A stretch of 64,000 bases of DNA. Origin: Pseudomonadota bacterium (GTDB lineage: Bacteria; Pseudomonadota; Gammaproteobacteria; Burkholderiales; Rhodocyclaceae). Within the stretch, counting starts at the first letter, position 1; every line of letters begins with the position of its first letter. The notes below the pieces were generated by a model that searched no databases, was not told the DNA's origin, and saw only the letters and a program-made list of their open reading frames with translations. The stretch is from contig JAFEDK010000017.1 in assembly GCA_018241665.1 (NCBI GenBank), positions 62,001-126,000 of the forward strand, given 5' to 3'. Shown piece after piece: positions 1-7,625 of the stretch. The translations under genes were made by a program, and so were the position numbers.

Positions 1-478
<478 letters not shown>

Positions 479-559
479 CTAGGACGCGAAAACCAATTGT
501 TCAAGCGCCGGCGCACCGGAACGACCGCCCCGCGACATCTTCCGGACAGCCGGAAAGCC

Positions 560-865
560 TTAGTTGGCGCGGGTTTGACCGGCGATGGAGCGGACCTGCA
601 GGACGACCCGGCGGCTGTTGCGCACCTCGCGCTCCCACGCGCGCTTTAGCACGAAACGCAGCTCGTAGTCGCCGGCCGCCTCGCCGATCACCGAGAAGAC
701 CTGGCTGCCGTCCCGTCGCGCTTCGGCACCGCGCGTTTCCTCGAGGCGGACACGCACCGCACCGTTGCCACCATCCACGTACCAGGTGGCGCCACTGCCG
801 GGATAGGACGGCAGCGCGATGCGGCAGATCTGCCCGACGTTGCTGGCAAGGCGTTGAGTGCTCAT
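560..865 (-). CDS. Chagasin-like (inhibitor family I42) protein, probable
   Basis: A 101-aa protein with no signal peptide. Its layout resembles chagasin-type cysteine protease inhibitors: a YPGSGATWYVDGG segment where chagasins carry the NPTTGY loop, then GSQVFSVIGEAAGDYELRF and a KRAWE segment matching the usual RPWE loop, ending in a beta strand RRVVLQV. The first loop is divergent, so inhibitory activity is uncertain. The start at 865 is preferred over one 51 bases upstream because AGGGGAT lies about 8 bases before it. It sits between cobU and cobT on the same strand, an odd place for such a gene; no B12 role is evident. It could instead be an unrelated small Ig-like beta protein. Confidence 0.5.
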   Translation of the reverse strand: MSTQRLASNVGQICRIALPSYPGSGATWYVDGGNGAVRVRLEETRGAEARRDGSQVFSVIGEAAGDYELRFVLKRAWEREVRNSRRVVLQVRSIAGQTRAN

Positions 866-974
866 GGTGTGGATCCCCTGCTGTTTCTTCTGGGGACCAA
901 TGGTGCCCTGCAGCACGCAAGCGCCGCTATGCGCCGGGACATGGCCGGGCTGTGACCTATTACCGCTCTCCCCT

Positions 975-1523
975 TCAGGCCCCCTTGAGGACCAGCGGCA
1001 GCCCCGCGGCGACGAAAATCACCCGCTCGCAGAGGGCCGCCACCGCCTGGTTGAGACGCCCGGCCTCGTCGCGGAACAGACGGCCCAACGGGCTTTCCGG
1101 CACCAGGCCGAGGCCCACCTCGTTGGCGACGAAAATCACTTTTCCCGGCAACTGCGGAATCAACTCGAGCAGCGCCGCCCGCTCTCGGGCAAAAGCCGGC
1201 AGCAGTTCGGCGCCGGCAGCCGGGGACAGGTTCTCCGCCCCGTCGAGCAGGTTGGCCAGCCACAGGGTCAGGCAATCGACCACCACGCAGCGCTCCGCTG
1301 CGGCCGTCGCCTGCAGCGCCGCCGCCAGCGCCCGCGGCGCTTCGACGACGGTCCAGCCGGCCGGCCGGTCGGCCTGGTGGCGGGCAATGCGCACGCGCAT
1401 CTCCTCGTCCAGCGCCTCCGCGGTGGCGATCACATGCACGGCCAGGCCGCTCGCTGCGGCGGCCTGCTCGGCGTGGCGGCTCTTGCCGGAACGAGCCCCG
1501 CCGACGATGAATTCACATGACAT
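975..1523 (-). CDS. cobU: Adenosylcobinamide kinase / adenosylcobinamide-phosphate guanylyltransferase
   Basis: This is the bifunctional CobU/CobP enzyme that phosphorylates adenosylcobinamide and then attaches GMP in the nucleotide-loop assembly of B12. It has 182 aa. The P-loop GGARSGKSRHAE is at residues 8-19; the family residues ATAEALDEEMRVRIARHQADRP and VVDCLTLWLANLL follow, with the motif FVANEVGLGLVPESPLGRLFRDEAGRLNQ (quoted here only by its parts VANEVG and GRLFRDEAG) near residue 130. The chosen start gives MSCEFIVGGARSGKS, which is the normal N-terminus; upstream in-frame codons run into the divergent regulatory region. It is divergent from the riboswitch-btuB unit and upstream of cobT in the same direction. 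A 16-bp inverted repeat lies 17 bases before the start. Confidence 0.93.
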   Translation of the reverse strand: MSCEFIVGGARSGKSRHAEQAAAASGLAVHVIATAEALDEEMRVRIARHQADRPAGWTVVEAPRALAAALQATAAAERCVVVDCLTLWLANLLDGAENLSPAAGAELLPAFARERAALLELIPQLPGKVIFVANEVGLGLVPESPLGRLFRDEAGRLNQAVAALCERVIFVAAGLPLVLKGA

Positions 1524-1539
1524 AAAGAACTCCAGCGAA

Positions 1540-1555
1540 TTGACGCGCACGTCAA
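1540..1555. promoter_or_regulatory. Inverted repeat upstream of cobU
   Basis: A perfect dyad TTGACG-CGCA-CGTCAA lies in the gap between divergent cobU and the btuB leader, 17 bases before the cobU start. It could be an operator or part of a minus-strand promoter. No regulator can be named from sequence alone. Confidence 0.35.
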
Positions 1556-1629
1556 CCGAATTCGGGAAGTGACTGATTTTGGTGGTATTATCGCAGCCGT
1601 TGTCGCCACTGGGCTGATTCAGCCCGGCG

Positions 1630-1855
1630 ATACGCGTGCTCCAGGTGCTCCAGCGGCCGTCCAGGCCAGGAGTTAAACGGGAAACAGGTGCGCGTGCTTC
1701 CACGGAAGCCGCAAGGCCTGTGCTGCCCCCGCAACGGTAAGCAAGCGCAAGACGCATCACATAGCCACTGGGCCTTACGGGCCTGGGAAGGCGATGCGTC
1801 CTGTCCGGTCGGCATTGTGCCGCACCGGCTCGGCTTGCGAGCCCGGATACCGGCC
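1630..1855 (+). promoter_or_regulatory. Cobalamin riboswitch (btuB leader)
   Basis: The leader of btuB carries the conserved blocks of the AdoCbl riboswitch in the right order. These are GGTGCTCC and the CAGGAGTTAAACGGGAAACA block (1667-1686), the CTGCCCCCGCAACGG core near 1722-1736, the B12-box-like AGCCACTGGG near 1763-1772, GGGAAGGC near 1785, and the closing GAGCCCGGATACC near 1840-1852. By family knowledge it binds adenosylcobalamin and lowers expression of the uptake genes. A further 150 bases (1856-2004) separate it from btuB and would hold the expression platform. The block 1524-1629 upstream should contain the promoter; a TATTAT at 1586-1591 is a possible -10, but no convincing -35 was seen. 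Confidence 0.92.
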
Positions 1856-2004
1856 TCGATCACACAACAGCGGAAGTGCCACGGGGTGGTGGCAACGCGC
1901 GTGGCCGTGACACTGTCCGGCCTTCTGCGGTACCTCCCCTGCGCTTCCACACGCAATCCACCCGAGTCGGCGGGGACGCCACCGGGTCCGGGAGAACCTG
2001 ACAG

Positions 2005-3819
2005 ATGATCATCCGCCTTTCCACCGCCGCCCTGGCGATCGCCTCCGCCTTCCCTGCCGTCGCGCTTGCCGCCCCGGCCGAACAGTCCACCGTCGTCGTC
2101 ACCGCGACCCGCCAGGCCCAGCGCGCCGACGAGTCCCTGGCCGACGTGACGGTCATCGAGCGCGCACAGATCGAACGCGCCGGCTCGACCTTCTCGCTGC
2201 CCGAGTTGCTGGCCCGCCAGCCCGGCATCCAGATGTCCTCCAGCGGCGGTCCCGGCAAGGCCACCGACGTCTTCATCCGCGGCGCCAGCCCGCGCCAGAC
2301 CCTGCTGATCGTGGACGGCATGCGCCTCGGCTCCGCCACCCTCGGCACCGCGACCTGGCAGGACATCCCGCTGTCGCAGATCGAGCGCATCGAGATCGTC
2401 CGCGGCCCGGCCTCCGCACTGTACGGCGCCGACGCAATCGGCGGCGTGATCCAGATCTTCACCCGCAAGGGCGCAGGCGCGCCGAAGGTGGACGCCTTCG
2501 TCGGCGCCGGCAGCTACGGCACCCGCGAAACCTCGGTCGGCGTCTCCGGCGGCACCGACAAGCTTTCCTACTCGGTACGCGGCGGCTACGCCGAAAACGA
2601 CGGCTACAGCGCCATCTACAGCAAGGCCAAGCAGCCGTTCTACTACAACCCGGACAAGGATCCGTACCGCAACAGCAACCTGTCGGCCAAGCTGAGCTAT
2701 CGCCTGGCAGAAGGCCATGAAGTCGGCGCCTCCATCCTCTACGCGACCAGCCGCAACCACTACGATTCTGGCCTCGGCTTCGACAACTTCAGCGACGACG
2801 TGCAGAACGTCTGGAACCTGTACAGCCGAAACCGCCTCAGTGACGCCTGGACCAGCACCGTGCGCTTCGGCCAGTCGATCGACGATGCGAAGAACTTCGC
2901 GTCCTACGCCCCCAACGGCGCGTCGATCAAGACCACCCAGCAGCAGTTCATGTGGCAGAACGACGTCCGCCTGCCGGTCGGCACCCTGCTCGCCGCCTAT
3001 GAGAACCTGCACCAGAAGGCCGTCAACCAGGACACCTTCGACGTCAGCCGCTCGGTGAACTCGGCCCTGCTCGGATGGACCGCCGGCTTCGGTGCTCACA
3101 AGGTCCAGTTCAACGCCCGTCACGACGACAACAGCCAGTTCGGCGGCAAGACCACCGGCTACGCCGGCTACGGCTACCAGATCCTGCCGACCCTGCGCGT
3201 GCAGGGCAGCATCGGCAACGCCTTCCGCGCGCCGACCTTCAACGAGCTGTACTACCCCGGCTACGGCAACGTGAACCTGAAGCCGGAGAGCGCCTACAAC
3301 AAGGAAGTCGGCCTGCTGTGGGAACAGCACGGGCATAACGTCAGCGCCACCTACTTCCGCAACCGCGTCACCAACATGATCGTCAACGATCAAAACTTCA
3401 TCCCGCAGAACGTCGGCAGCGCCCGCCTCGAAGGCATCAGCCTGGGCTATGGCGGCCAGCTCGCCGGCTTCGACATCGTCGCCAACATCGACTTCCTCGA
3501 CCCGAAGGACCTGGACACCGACAAGCGCCTGCAGCGCCGCGCCAACAAGACCGGCAACCTGGCGGTCAGCCGCAGTTTCGCCGCCCTCACCGTGGGCGCC
3601 GAATGGCAGGGTGCCGGTGGCCGCTATGACCGCACCGGCGAGACCAAGCCGATGGGCGGCTACGGGCTGGTGAACGCCTTTGCCAAGTACGCGCTGAGCA
3701 AGGAGCTGGGCCTCGAGGCACGCGCCAACAACATCCTCGACAAGCAGTACGAAACCGCCCTGGGCTTCAAGACGGCCGGCGCCAACGTCTTCTTCGGCGT
3801 ACGCTACACCCCGCAATAA
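2005..3819 (+). CDS. btuB: TonB-dependent vitamin B12 outer-membrane receptor
   Basis: A 604-aa outer-membrane receptor importing cobalamin or corrinoids with energy from TonB. The first 22 residues are a signal peptide ending near ALAAPA. A TonB-box-like STVVVTATR follows at about residues 28-36. The plug domain runs to about residue 155, with VFIRGASPRQTLLIVDGMR and the IERIEIVRGPASALYGADA signature. The rest is a 22-strand-type beta barrel rich in alternating aromatic residues. GGGAGA lies 10 bases before the start. Identification as BtuB rather than another siderophore receptor rests on the riboswitch in front and the btuCD genes behind, as well as overall similarity. No btuF substrate-binding gene is present in the cluster. 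Confidence 0.93.
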   Translation: MIIRLSTAALAIASAFPAVALAAPAEQSTVVVTATRQAQRADESLADVTVIERAQIERAGSTFSLPELLARQPGIQMSSSGGPGKATDVFIRGASPRQTLLIVDGMRLGSATLGTATWQDIPLSQIERIEIVRGPASALYGADAIGGVIQIFTRKGAGAPKVDAFVGAGSYGTRETSVGVSGGTDKLSYSVRGGYAENDGYSAIYSKAKQPFYYNPDKDPYRNSNLSAKLSYRLAEGHEVGASILYATSRNHYDSGLGFDNFSDDVQNVWNLYSRNRLSDAWTSTVRFGQSIDDAKNFASYAPNGASIKTTQQQFMWQNDVRLPVGTLLAAYENLHQKAVNQDTFDVSRSVNSALLGWTAGFGAHKVQFNARHDDNSQFGGKTTGYAGYGYQILPTLRVQGSIGNAFRAPTFNELYYPGYGNVNLKPESAYNKEVGLLWEQHGHNVSATYFRNRVTNMIVNDQNFIPQNVGSARLEGISLGYGGQLAGFDIVANIDFLDPKDLDTDKRLQRRANKTGNLAVSRSFAALTVGAEWQGAGGRYDRTGETKPMGGYGLVNAFAKYALSKELGLEARANNILDKQYETALGFKTAGANVFFGVRYTPQ

Positions 3820-3838
3820 GCCCATGCACGGAGGGACC

Positions 3839-4867
3839 ATGGCCCACGGGCACGCCACCACCGCCCAACACCGTCCGGTCAGCATGCGCGGCACGCGCCT
3901 GCGTGCCCGGCTGGTCATCGCCGGCCTGATGGCGGCGGCGCTGGCAGCCTTCGCCTGGTCCCTGTCGGCCGGCGCCATGCCGGTGTCGGTTCAGGACATG
4001 CTGGCCGCGCTGGGCAGTGGTGAAGGGAGCATGGAGGCGGACATCATCCGCCAGCTGCGCCTGCCCCGCGCCATCGCCGCCTTTGCCTGCGGCGGCCTGC
4101 TGGCCCTGGCCGGCGCGCTGATGCAGGTGCTGCTGCGCAACCCGCTGGCCGATCCCTATGTGCTGGGCATTTCCGGTGGCGCGGCAGTCGGCGCGCTGGG
4201 CGCGATCCTGGCCGGTGCCACCGCCGGCTGGATCGACGCCGGCGCCTTCATCGGCGCCCTCGGCGCCACCCTGCTGGTGTTCGGCCTCGCCCATGGCGAC
4301 GGCTCATGGACGCAGACCCGCCTGCTGCTCACCGGCGTCATCGTCGCCTCCGGCTGCGGTGCGGCAGTAGCACTGATGTTGAGCCTGGCCCCCGAGGGCC
4401 GGGTCAAGGGCATGCTGTTCTGGCTGATGGGCGATGCCAGCAGTGCCAGCCGGCCGTGGCCGGCGCTGGCCCTGCTGGCCATCGGCCTGCTGGCCGCCCT
4501 GCCCTTCGCCCGCGAACTCAACCTGCTGGCCCGCGGCGAGATCACTGCCCGCGCCCTCGGCGTACGGGTCGGCCGCCTGCGCATGCTGGTCTATGGTCTC
4601 GGCGCGCTGCTCACCGCCGTAGCGGTGACCACCGTCGGCTCGGTCGGCTTCGTCGGCCTGATCGTGCCGCATCTGGTGCGCCTGGCCATCGGCAACGACC
4701 AGCGCCTGCTGCTGCCCGCCGCCACGCTGGCCGGCGGGGTGCTGCTGTGCGCCGCCGACACCGCCGCCCGCACGGTGGTCGCGCCGATCCAGCTGCCGGT
4801 CGGCGTGCTCACCGCGCTGATTGGCGTGCCGGTCTTCCTGTTCCTGCTGGCGAGGCATCCGCGATGA
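3839..4867 (+). CDS. btuC: Cobalamin ABC transporter permease
   Basis: FecCD/BtuC-type inner-membrane permease, 342 aa, with around ten hydrophobic segments. Family markers include RLPRAIAAFACGGLLALAG (the RLPR motif near residue 75), LLRNPLADPYVLGIS (residues about 100-114), and the C-terminal GSVGFVGLIVPHLVR that contacts the ATPase. An ATG 15 bases upstream exists, but GGAGG sits 5 bases before the start used here. It overlaps btuD by four bases (ATGA), so translation is coupled. With BtuD it moves corrinoids into the cytoplasm; the periplasmic partner must be encoded elsewhere. Confidence 0.93.
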   Translation: MAHGHATTAQHRPVSMRGTRLRARLVIAGLMAAALAAFAWSLSAGAMPVSVQDMLAALGSGEGSMEADIIRQLRLPRAIAAFACGGLLALAGALMQVLLRNPLADPYVLGISGGAAVGALGAILAGATAGWIDAGAFIGALGATLLVFGLAHGDGSWTQTRLLLTGVIVASGCGAAVALMLSLAPEGRVKGMLFWLMGDASSASRPWPALALLAIGLLAALPFARELNLLARGEITARALGVRVGRLRMLVYGLGALLTAVAVTTVGSVGFVGLIVPHLVRLAIGNDQRLLLPAATLAGGVLLCAADTAARTVVAPIQLPVGVLTALIGVPVFLFLLARHPR

Positions 4868-5646
4868 AGATGGACGTGCGCCCTGCGGTCCTCGCCACCG
4901 ACCACCTCACCGTGCAGGTGGGCCGCCGCGACGTGGTACGAGAACTGGATTTCACGCTGCAGGCCGGCGACACCCTGGTGATCCTCGGTCGCAACGGCGC
5001 CGGCAAGACCACCCTGCTGCACACCCTGGCCGGCCTGCGCGCTGCCGCCGCCGGCGCAGTACTACTGTCCGGCCAGCCCTACGCAGCCTGGCCGCGCGGC
5101 CACGAAGCCTGCCTGCGCGGCCTGCTGGCCCAGAGCCAGCCTGATTTCTTCAGCGCGACGGTGCTCGAAACGGCCCTCGTCGGCCGCCATCCCTACCTGG
5201 GCCGCTGGGACTGGGAAGGCCCGGAAGACGAAGCCATCGCGCTGGCCGCGCTGGCCAGCATGGGCCTGGGCGATTTCGCCGAGCGCCAGGTGCCGACGCT
5301 GTCCGGCGGCGAGCGCCAGCGCCTCGCCATCGCCACGCTGCTGGTGCAGCGGCCGCACCTGTATCTGCTCGATGAACCGCTGGCCCACCTGGACCTGCAC
5401 CATGAAGTCGCCGTGCTAGACCACTTCCGCGAGCTGGCCGCCAACGGTGCTGGCGTGGCGATGGTCCTCCACGACATCAACCTGACAGCCCGCTACGCCA
5501 GCCACGTGCTGCTGCTCGACGGCGAAGGCGGCCACATCTTCGGCCCCGCCGCCGAGGTGCTCACCACCGAGCGTCTGTCGGCCGCCTTCGGACATCCGCT
5601 ACGGGCCGTCGCCGACGGCACCGCGACACTGTTCGTGCCGGCCTGA
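4864..5646 (+). CDS. btuD: Cobalamin ABC transporter ATP-binding protein
   Basis: A 260-aa ABC ATPase of the FepC/BtuD type. Walker A is [18 protein letters not shown] (residues about 40-57), the Q-loop is LLAQSQPDFFSATV, the signature is TLSGGERQRLAIA near residue 143, Walker B is LYLLDEPLAHLDLHH, and the H-switch is VLHDINLTARYA. It starts inside the stop of btuC, which fixes its start. It powers BtuC. It is followed by a 67-bp palindromic element and then cobO. Confidence 0.92.
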   Translation: MKMDVRPAVLATDHLTVQVGRRDVVRELDFTLQAGDTLVILGRNGAGKTTLLHTLAGLRAAAAGAVLLSGQPYAAWPRGHEACLRGLLAQSQPDFFSATVLETALVGRHPYLGRWDWEGPEDEAIALAALASMGLGDFAERQVPTLSGGERQRLAIATLLVQRPHLYLLDEPLAHLDLHHEVAVLDHFRELAANGAGVAMVLHDINLTARYASHVLLLDGEGGHIFGPAAEVLTTERLSAAFGHPLRAVADGTATLFVPA

Positions 5647-5683
5647 CAACCCTTGCAGCACACCCAACCCTGTGGCTGTGGCT

Positions 5684-5750
5684 GTGGGGGCGAATTCATT
5701 CGCCCGCGGACTTCATTGAACTGACGGAGGGCGAATGAATTCGCCCCCAC
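5684..5750 (-). repeat. 67-bp palindromic intergenic element, copy 1 (inverted orientation)
   Basis: Two arms, each containing the nested palindrome GGGCGAATTCATTCGCCC or its complement, flank a spacer of about 20 bases; the whole folds back on itself. In most copies the asymmetric spacer ends AGTCCGC before the right arm. Here the complement GCGGACTT follows the left arm, so this copy is flipped. It lies between btuD and cobO. Confidence 0.9.
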
Positions 5751-5811
5751 AGCAAACCCCAAAAAAAACGCAAGAGCCCAAGCCCCTGACGATTTCACGG
5801 ATGACAACACC

Positions 5812-6435
5812 ATGACCGACCACACCACCACCCCCGATTCCGACCGCGACGCCCGCCACAAGACCCGCATGGAACGCAAGAAGGCCGTCGTCGACGCCGC
5901 CATCGCCGCCGCCACCGACCAGCGCGGCGTACTGCTGGTGAACACCGGCAACGGCAAGGGCAAGTCCAGCGCCGCCTTCGGCGTGCTGGCGCGGGCCCTC
6001 GGCCACGGCCTCAAGGCCGGCGTGGTGCAGTTCGTGAAGGGCCGCTCCGACACCGGCGAGGAAGCCTTCTTCCGCCGCCAGCCGGAAGTGAGCTGGCACG
6101 TGATGGGCGACGGCTTCACCTGGGACACCCAGGACCGCAGCGCCGACATCGCCAGCGCCAAGGCAGGCTGGGAACAGGCACGGGCCTTCCTGCGCGATCC
6201 GGAGATCGGCCTGGTGGTCCTCGATGAGCTCAACATCGTCCTCAAGTACGCCTACCTGGACGTGAACGAGGTGATCGCCGACCTGCAGGCCCGCCCCGCC
6301 ATGCAGCACGTCATCGTCACCGGCCGCGGCGCACCGGAAGCCCTGATCGCGGCGGCCGACACGGTCACCGACATGGGCGTCGTCAAGCACGCCTTCAAGG
6401 CCGGCATCGCCGCCCAGGCCGGCCTGGAGTTCTGA
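5812..6435 (+). CDS. cobO: Cob(I)yrinic acid a,c-diamide adenosyltransferase
   Basis: CobO/BtuR-type ATP:corrinoid adenosyltransferase of 207 aa that attaches the 5'-deoxyadenosyl group to Co(I) corrinoids. A P-loop-like LVNTGNGKGKSSAAFGVLAR is at residues 42-61, followed by VVQFVKG, FTWDTQD, VVLDELNIVLKYAYL and VIVTGRGAPEALI, all typical of this family. The hydrophilic first 35 residues are also usual. It follows btuBCD across a repeat element and probably belongs to the same B12-responsive unit, although no separate promoter was seen. Imported cobinamide or cobalamin would be adenosylated here before CobU acts. Confidence 0.94.
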   Translation: MTDHTTTPDSDRDARHKTRMERKKAVVDAAIAAATDQRGVLLVNTGNGKGKSSAAFGVLARALGHGLKAGVVQFVKGRSDTGEEAFFRRQPEVSWHVMGDGFTWDTQDRSADIASAKAGWEQARAFLRDPEIGLVVLDELNIVLKYAYLDVNEVIADLQARPAMQHVIVTGRGAPEALIAAADTVTDMGVVKHAFKAGIAAQAGLEF

Positions 6436-6522
6436 ACGCCGGCTGCGGTAAACCCCGGTTCTGCCGGCCGGGCCGGGCGCGGTAAGCTTGATTCCTTATT
6501 TCCGCTTCCCGCCCCGACCGCC

Positions 6523-7476
6523 ATGCACCGCATCGTCTACCTGGAATCCGGCGCGCTGATCGCCGACATCCGCCGCCCCGCCTTCGCCCACGAGTGGACC
6601 GAGTACGAGGCCACCGCCCAGCATGAGGTAGCGGAACGCCTGGCCGGCGCGACCATCGCGATCGTAAACAAGCGCCAGCTGACCGCCGAGATCATCGCCG
6701 GCCTGCCCGACCTGCAGATGGTGGCGATCGCCGCCACCGGCTACAACAACGTGGACCTGGAGGCCTGCCGGGCCCGCGGCATCATCGTCTCCAACGTGCG
6801 CGGCTATGCCCGCGAGACGGTGCCCGAGCATGTGCTGGCGCTGCTGCTGGCCCTGTCCCGCCAGCTGGCGCCCTACCACCAGTCGGTGGCCGCCGGGCGC
6901 TGGCAGAAAAGCGAGCAGTTCTGCTACTTCGACTACCCGATCCGCGACCTCTCCGGGCAGACCCTCGGCCTCCTCGGCAGCGGCACCCTCGGCCAGGGAG
7001 TCGCCCGCCTCGCCGAGGCCTTCGGCATGAAAGTGATCCGCGGCGAGCACAAGAGCGCGGCCACATTGCGCGACGGCTACGTGGCCTTCGAACAGCTGAT
7101 CCGCGACGCCGACGTGATCAGCCTGCACTGCCCGCTCAACGATTCCACGCGCCACCTGATCGGCGCCGCCGAACTGGCCGCGATGAAGCCCACCGCGCTG
7201 CTGATCAACACCGCCCGCGGCGGCCTGGTGGACGAAGCCGCGCTGGCCGACGCGCTGCGCGCCCGTAGCATCGGCGGCGCCGGCTTCGACGTACTGACCG
7301 AGGAGCCGCCCACCGACAACCCGCTGCTGGCCCCCGATGTGCTCGCCGCCGGCAACTTCATCCTCACGCCCCACGTCGCCTGGTCCAGCCGCGAAGCCAT
7401 GCAAACGCTGGCCGACCAGCTCACCGGCAACATCGAAGCCTTCGCCGCCGGCGAGGCACGCAACCGCGTAGCCTGA
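6523..7476 (+). CDS. D-2-hydroxyacid dehydrogenase (glycerate/hydroxypyruvate-type)
   Basis: NAD(P)-dependent D-isomer 2-hydroxyacid dehydrogenase, 317 aa. The substrate-binding half has VAIAATGYNNVDLEA and NVRGYARETVPEHVLALLL. The Rossmann motif LGLLGSGTLGQGVARLA is near residues 148-164. The catalytic Arg is in NTARGGLVDE, the Glu in DVLTEEPP, and the His in LTPHVAWSSREA near residue 288. The pattern is closest to glycerate dehydrogenase (HprA), which interconverts hydroxypyruvate and glycerate, but substrate cannot be fixed by sequence reading. It appears to be a single gene, followed by a palindromic repeat. Confidence 0.88.
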   Translation: MHRIVYLESGALIADIRRPAFAHEWTEYEATAQHEVAERLAGATIAIVNKRQLTAEIIAGLPDLQMVAIAATGYNNVDLEACRARGIIVSNVRGYARETVPEHVLALLLALSRQLAPYHQSVAAGRWQKSEQFCYFDYPIRDLSGQTLGLLGSGTLGQGVARLAEAFGMKVIRGEHKSAATLRDGYVAFEQLIRDADVISLHCPLNDSTRHLIGAAELAAMKPTALLINTARGGLVDEAALADALRARSIGGAGFDVLTEEPPTDNPLLAPDVLAAGNFILTPHVAWSSREAMQTLADQLTGNIEAFAAGEARNRVA

Positions 7477-7500
7477 GGCTCGACGACCGGGAACACTCCT

Positions 7501-7567
7501 GTGGGGGCGAATTCATTCGCCCGCAGTTGGTTGAACGAAGTCCGCGGGCGAATGAATTCGCCCCCAC
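7501..7567 (+). repeat. 67-bp palindromic intergenic element, copy 2
   Basis: Perfect outer arms (GTGGGGGCGAATTC.../...GAATTCGCCCCCAC) with nested GGGCGAATTCATTCGCCC and a spacer ending GAAGTCCGC. It lies between the convergent dehydrogenase and helicase genes, where it could also act as a bidirectional hairpin. Confidence 0.92.
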
Positions 7568-7625
7568 AGAAAAGGACAGCCTCTCCCTCCCCGCCAGCCT
7601 GCTCCGACAGATTCGCCCGCGCGGC

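Noticed and set aside
1588..3978. Long minus-strand frame opposite btuB, and similar ones opposite the SNF2, fdhG and kinase genes
   Set aside because: All are antisense to clear genes and have low-complexity translations without motifs.
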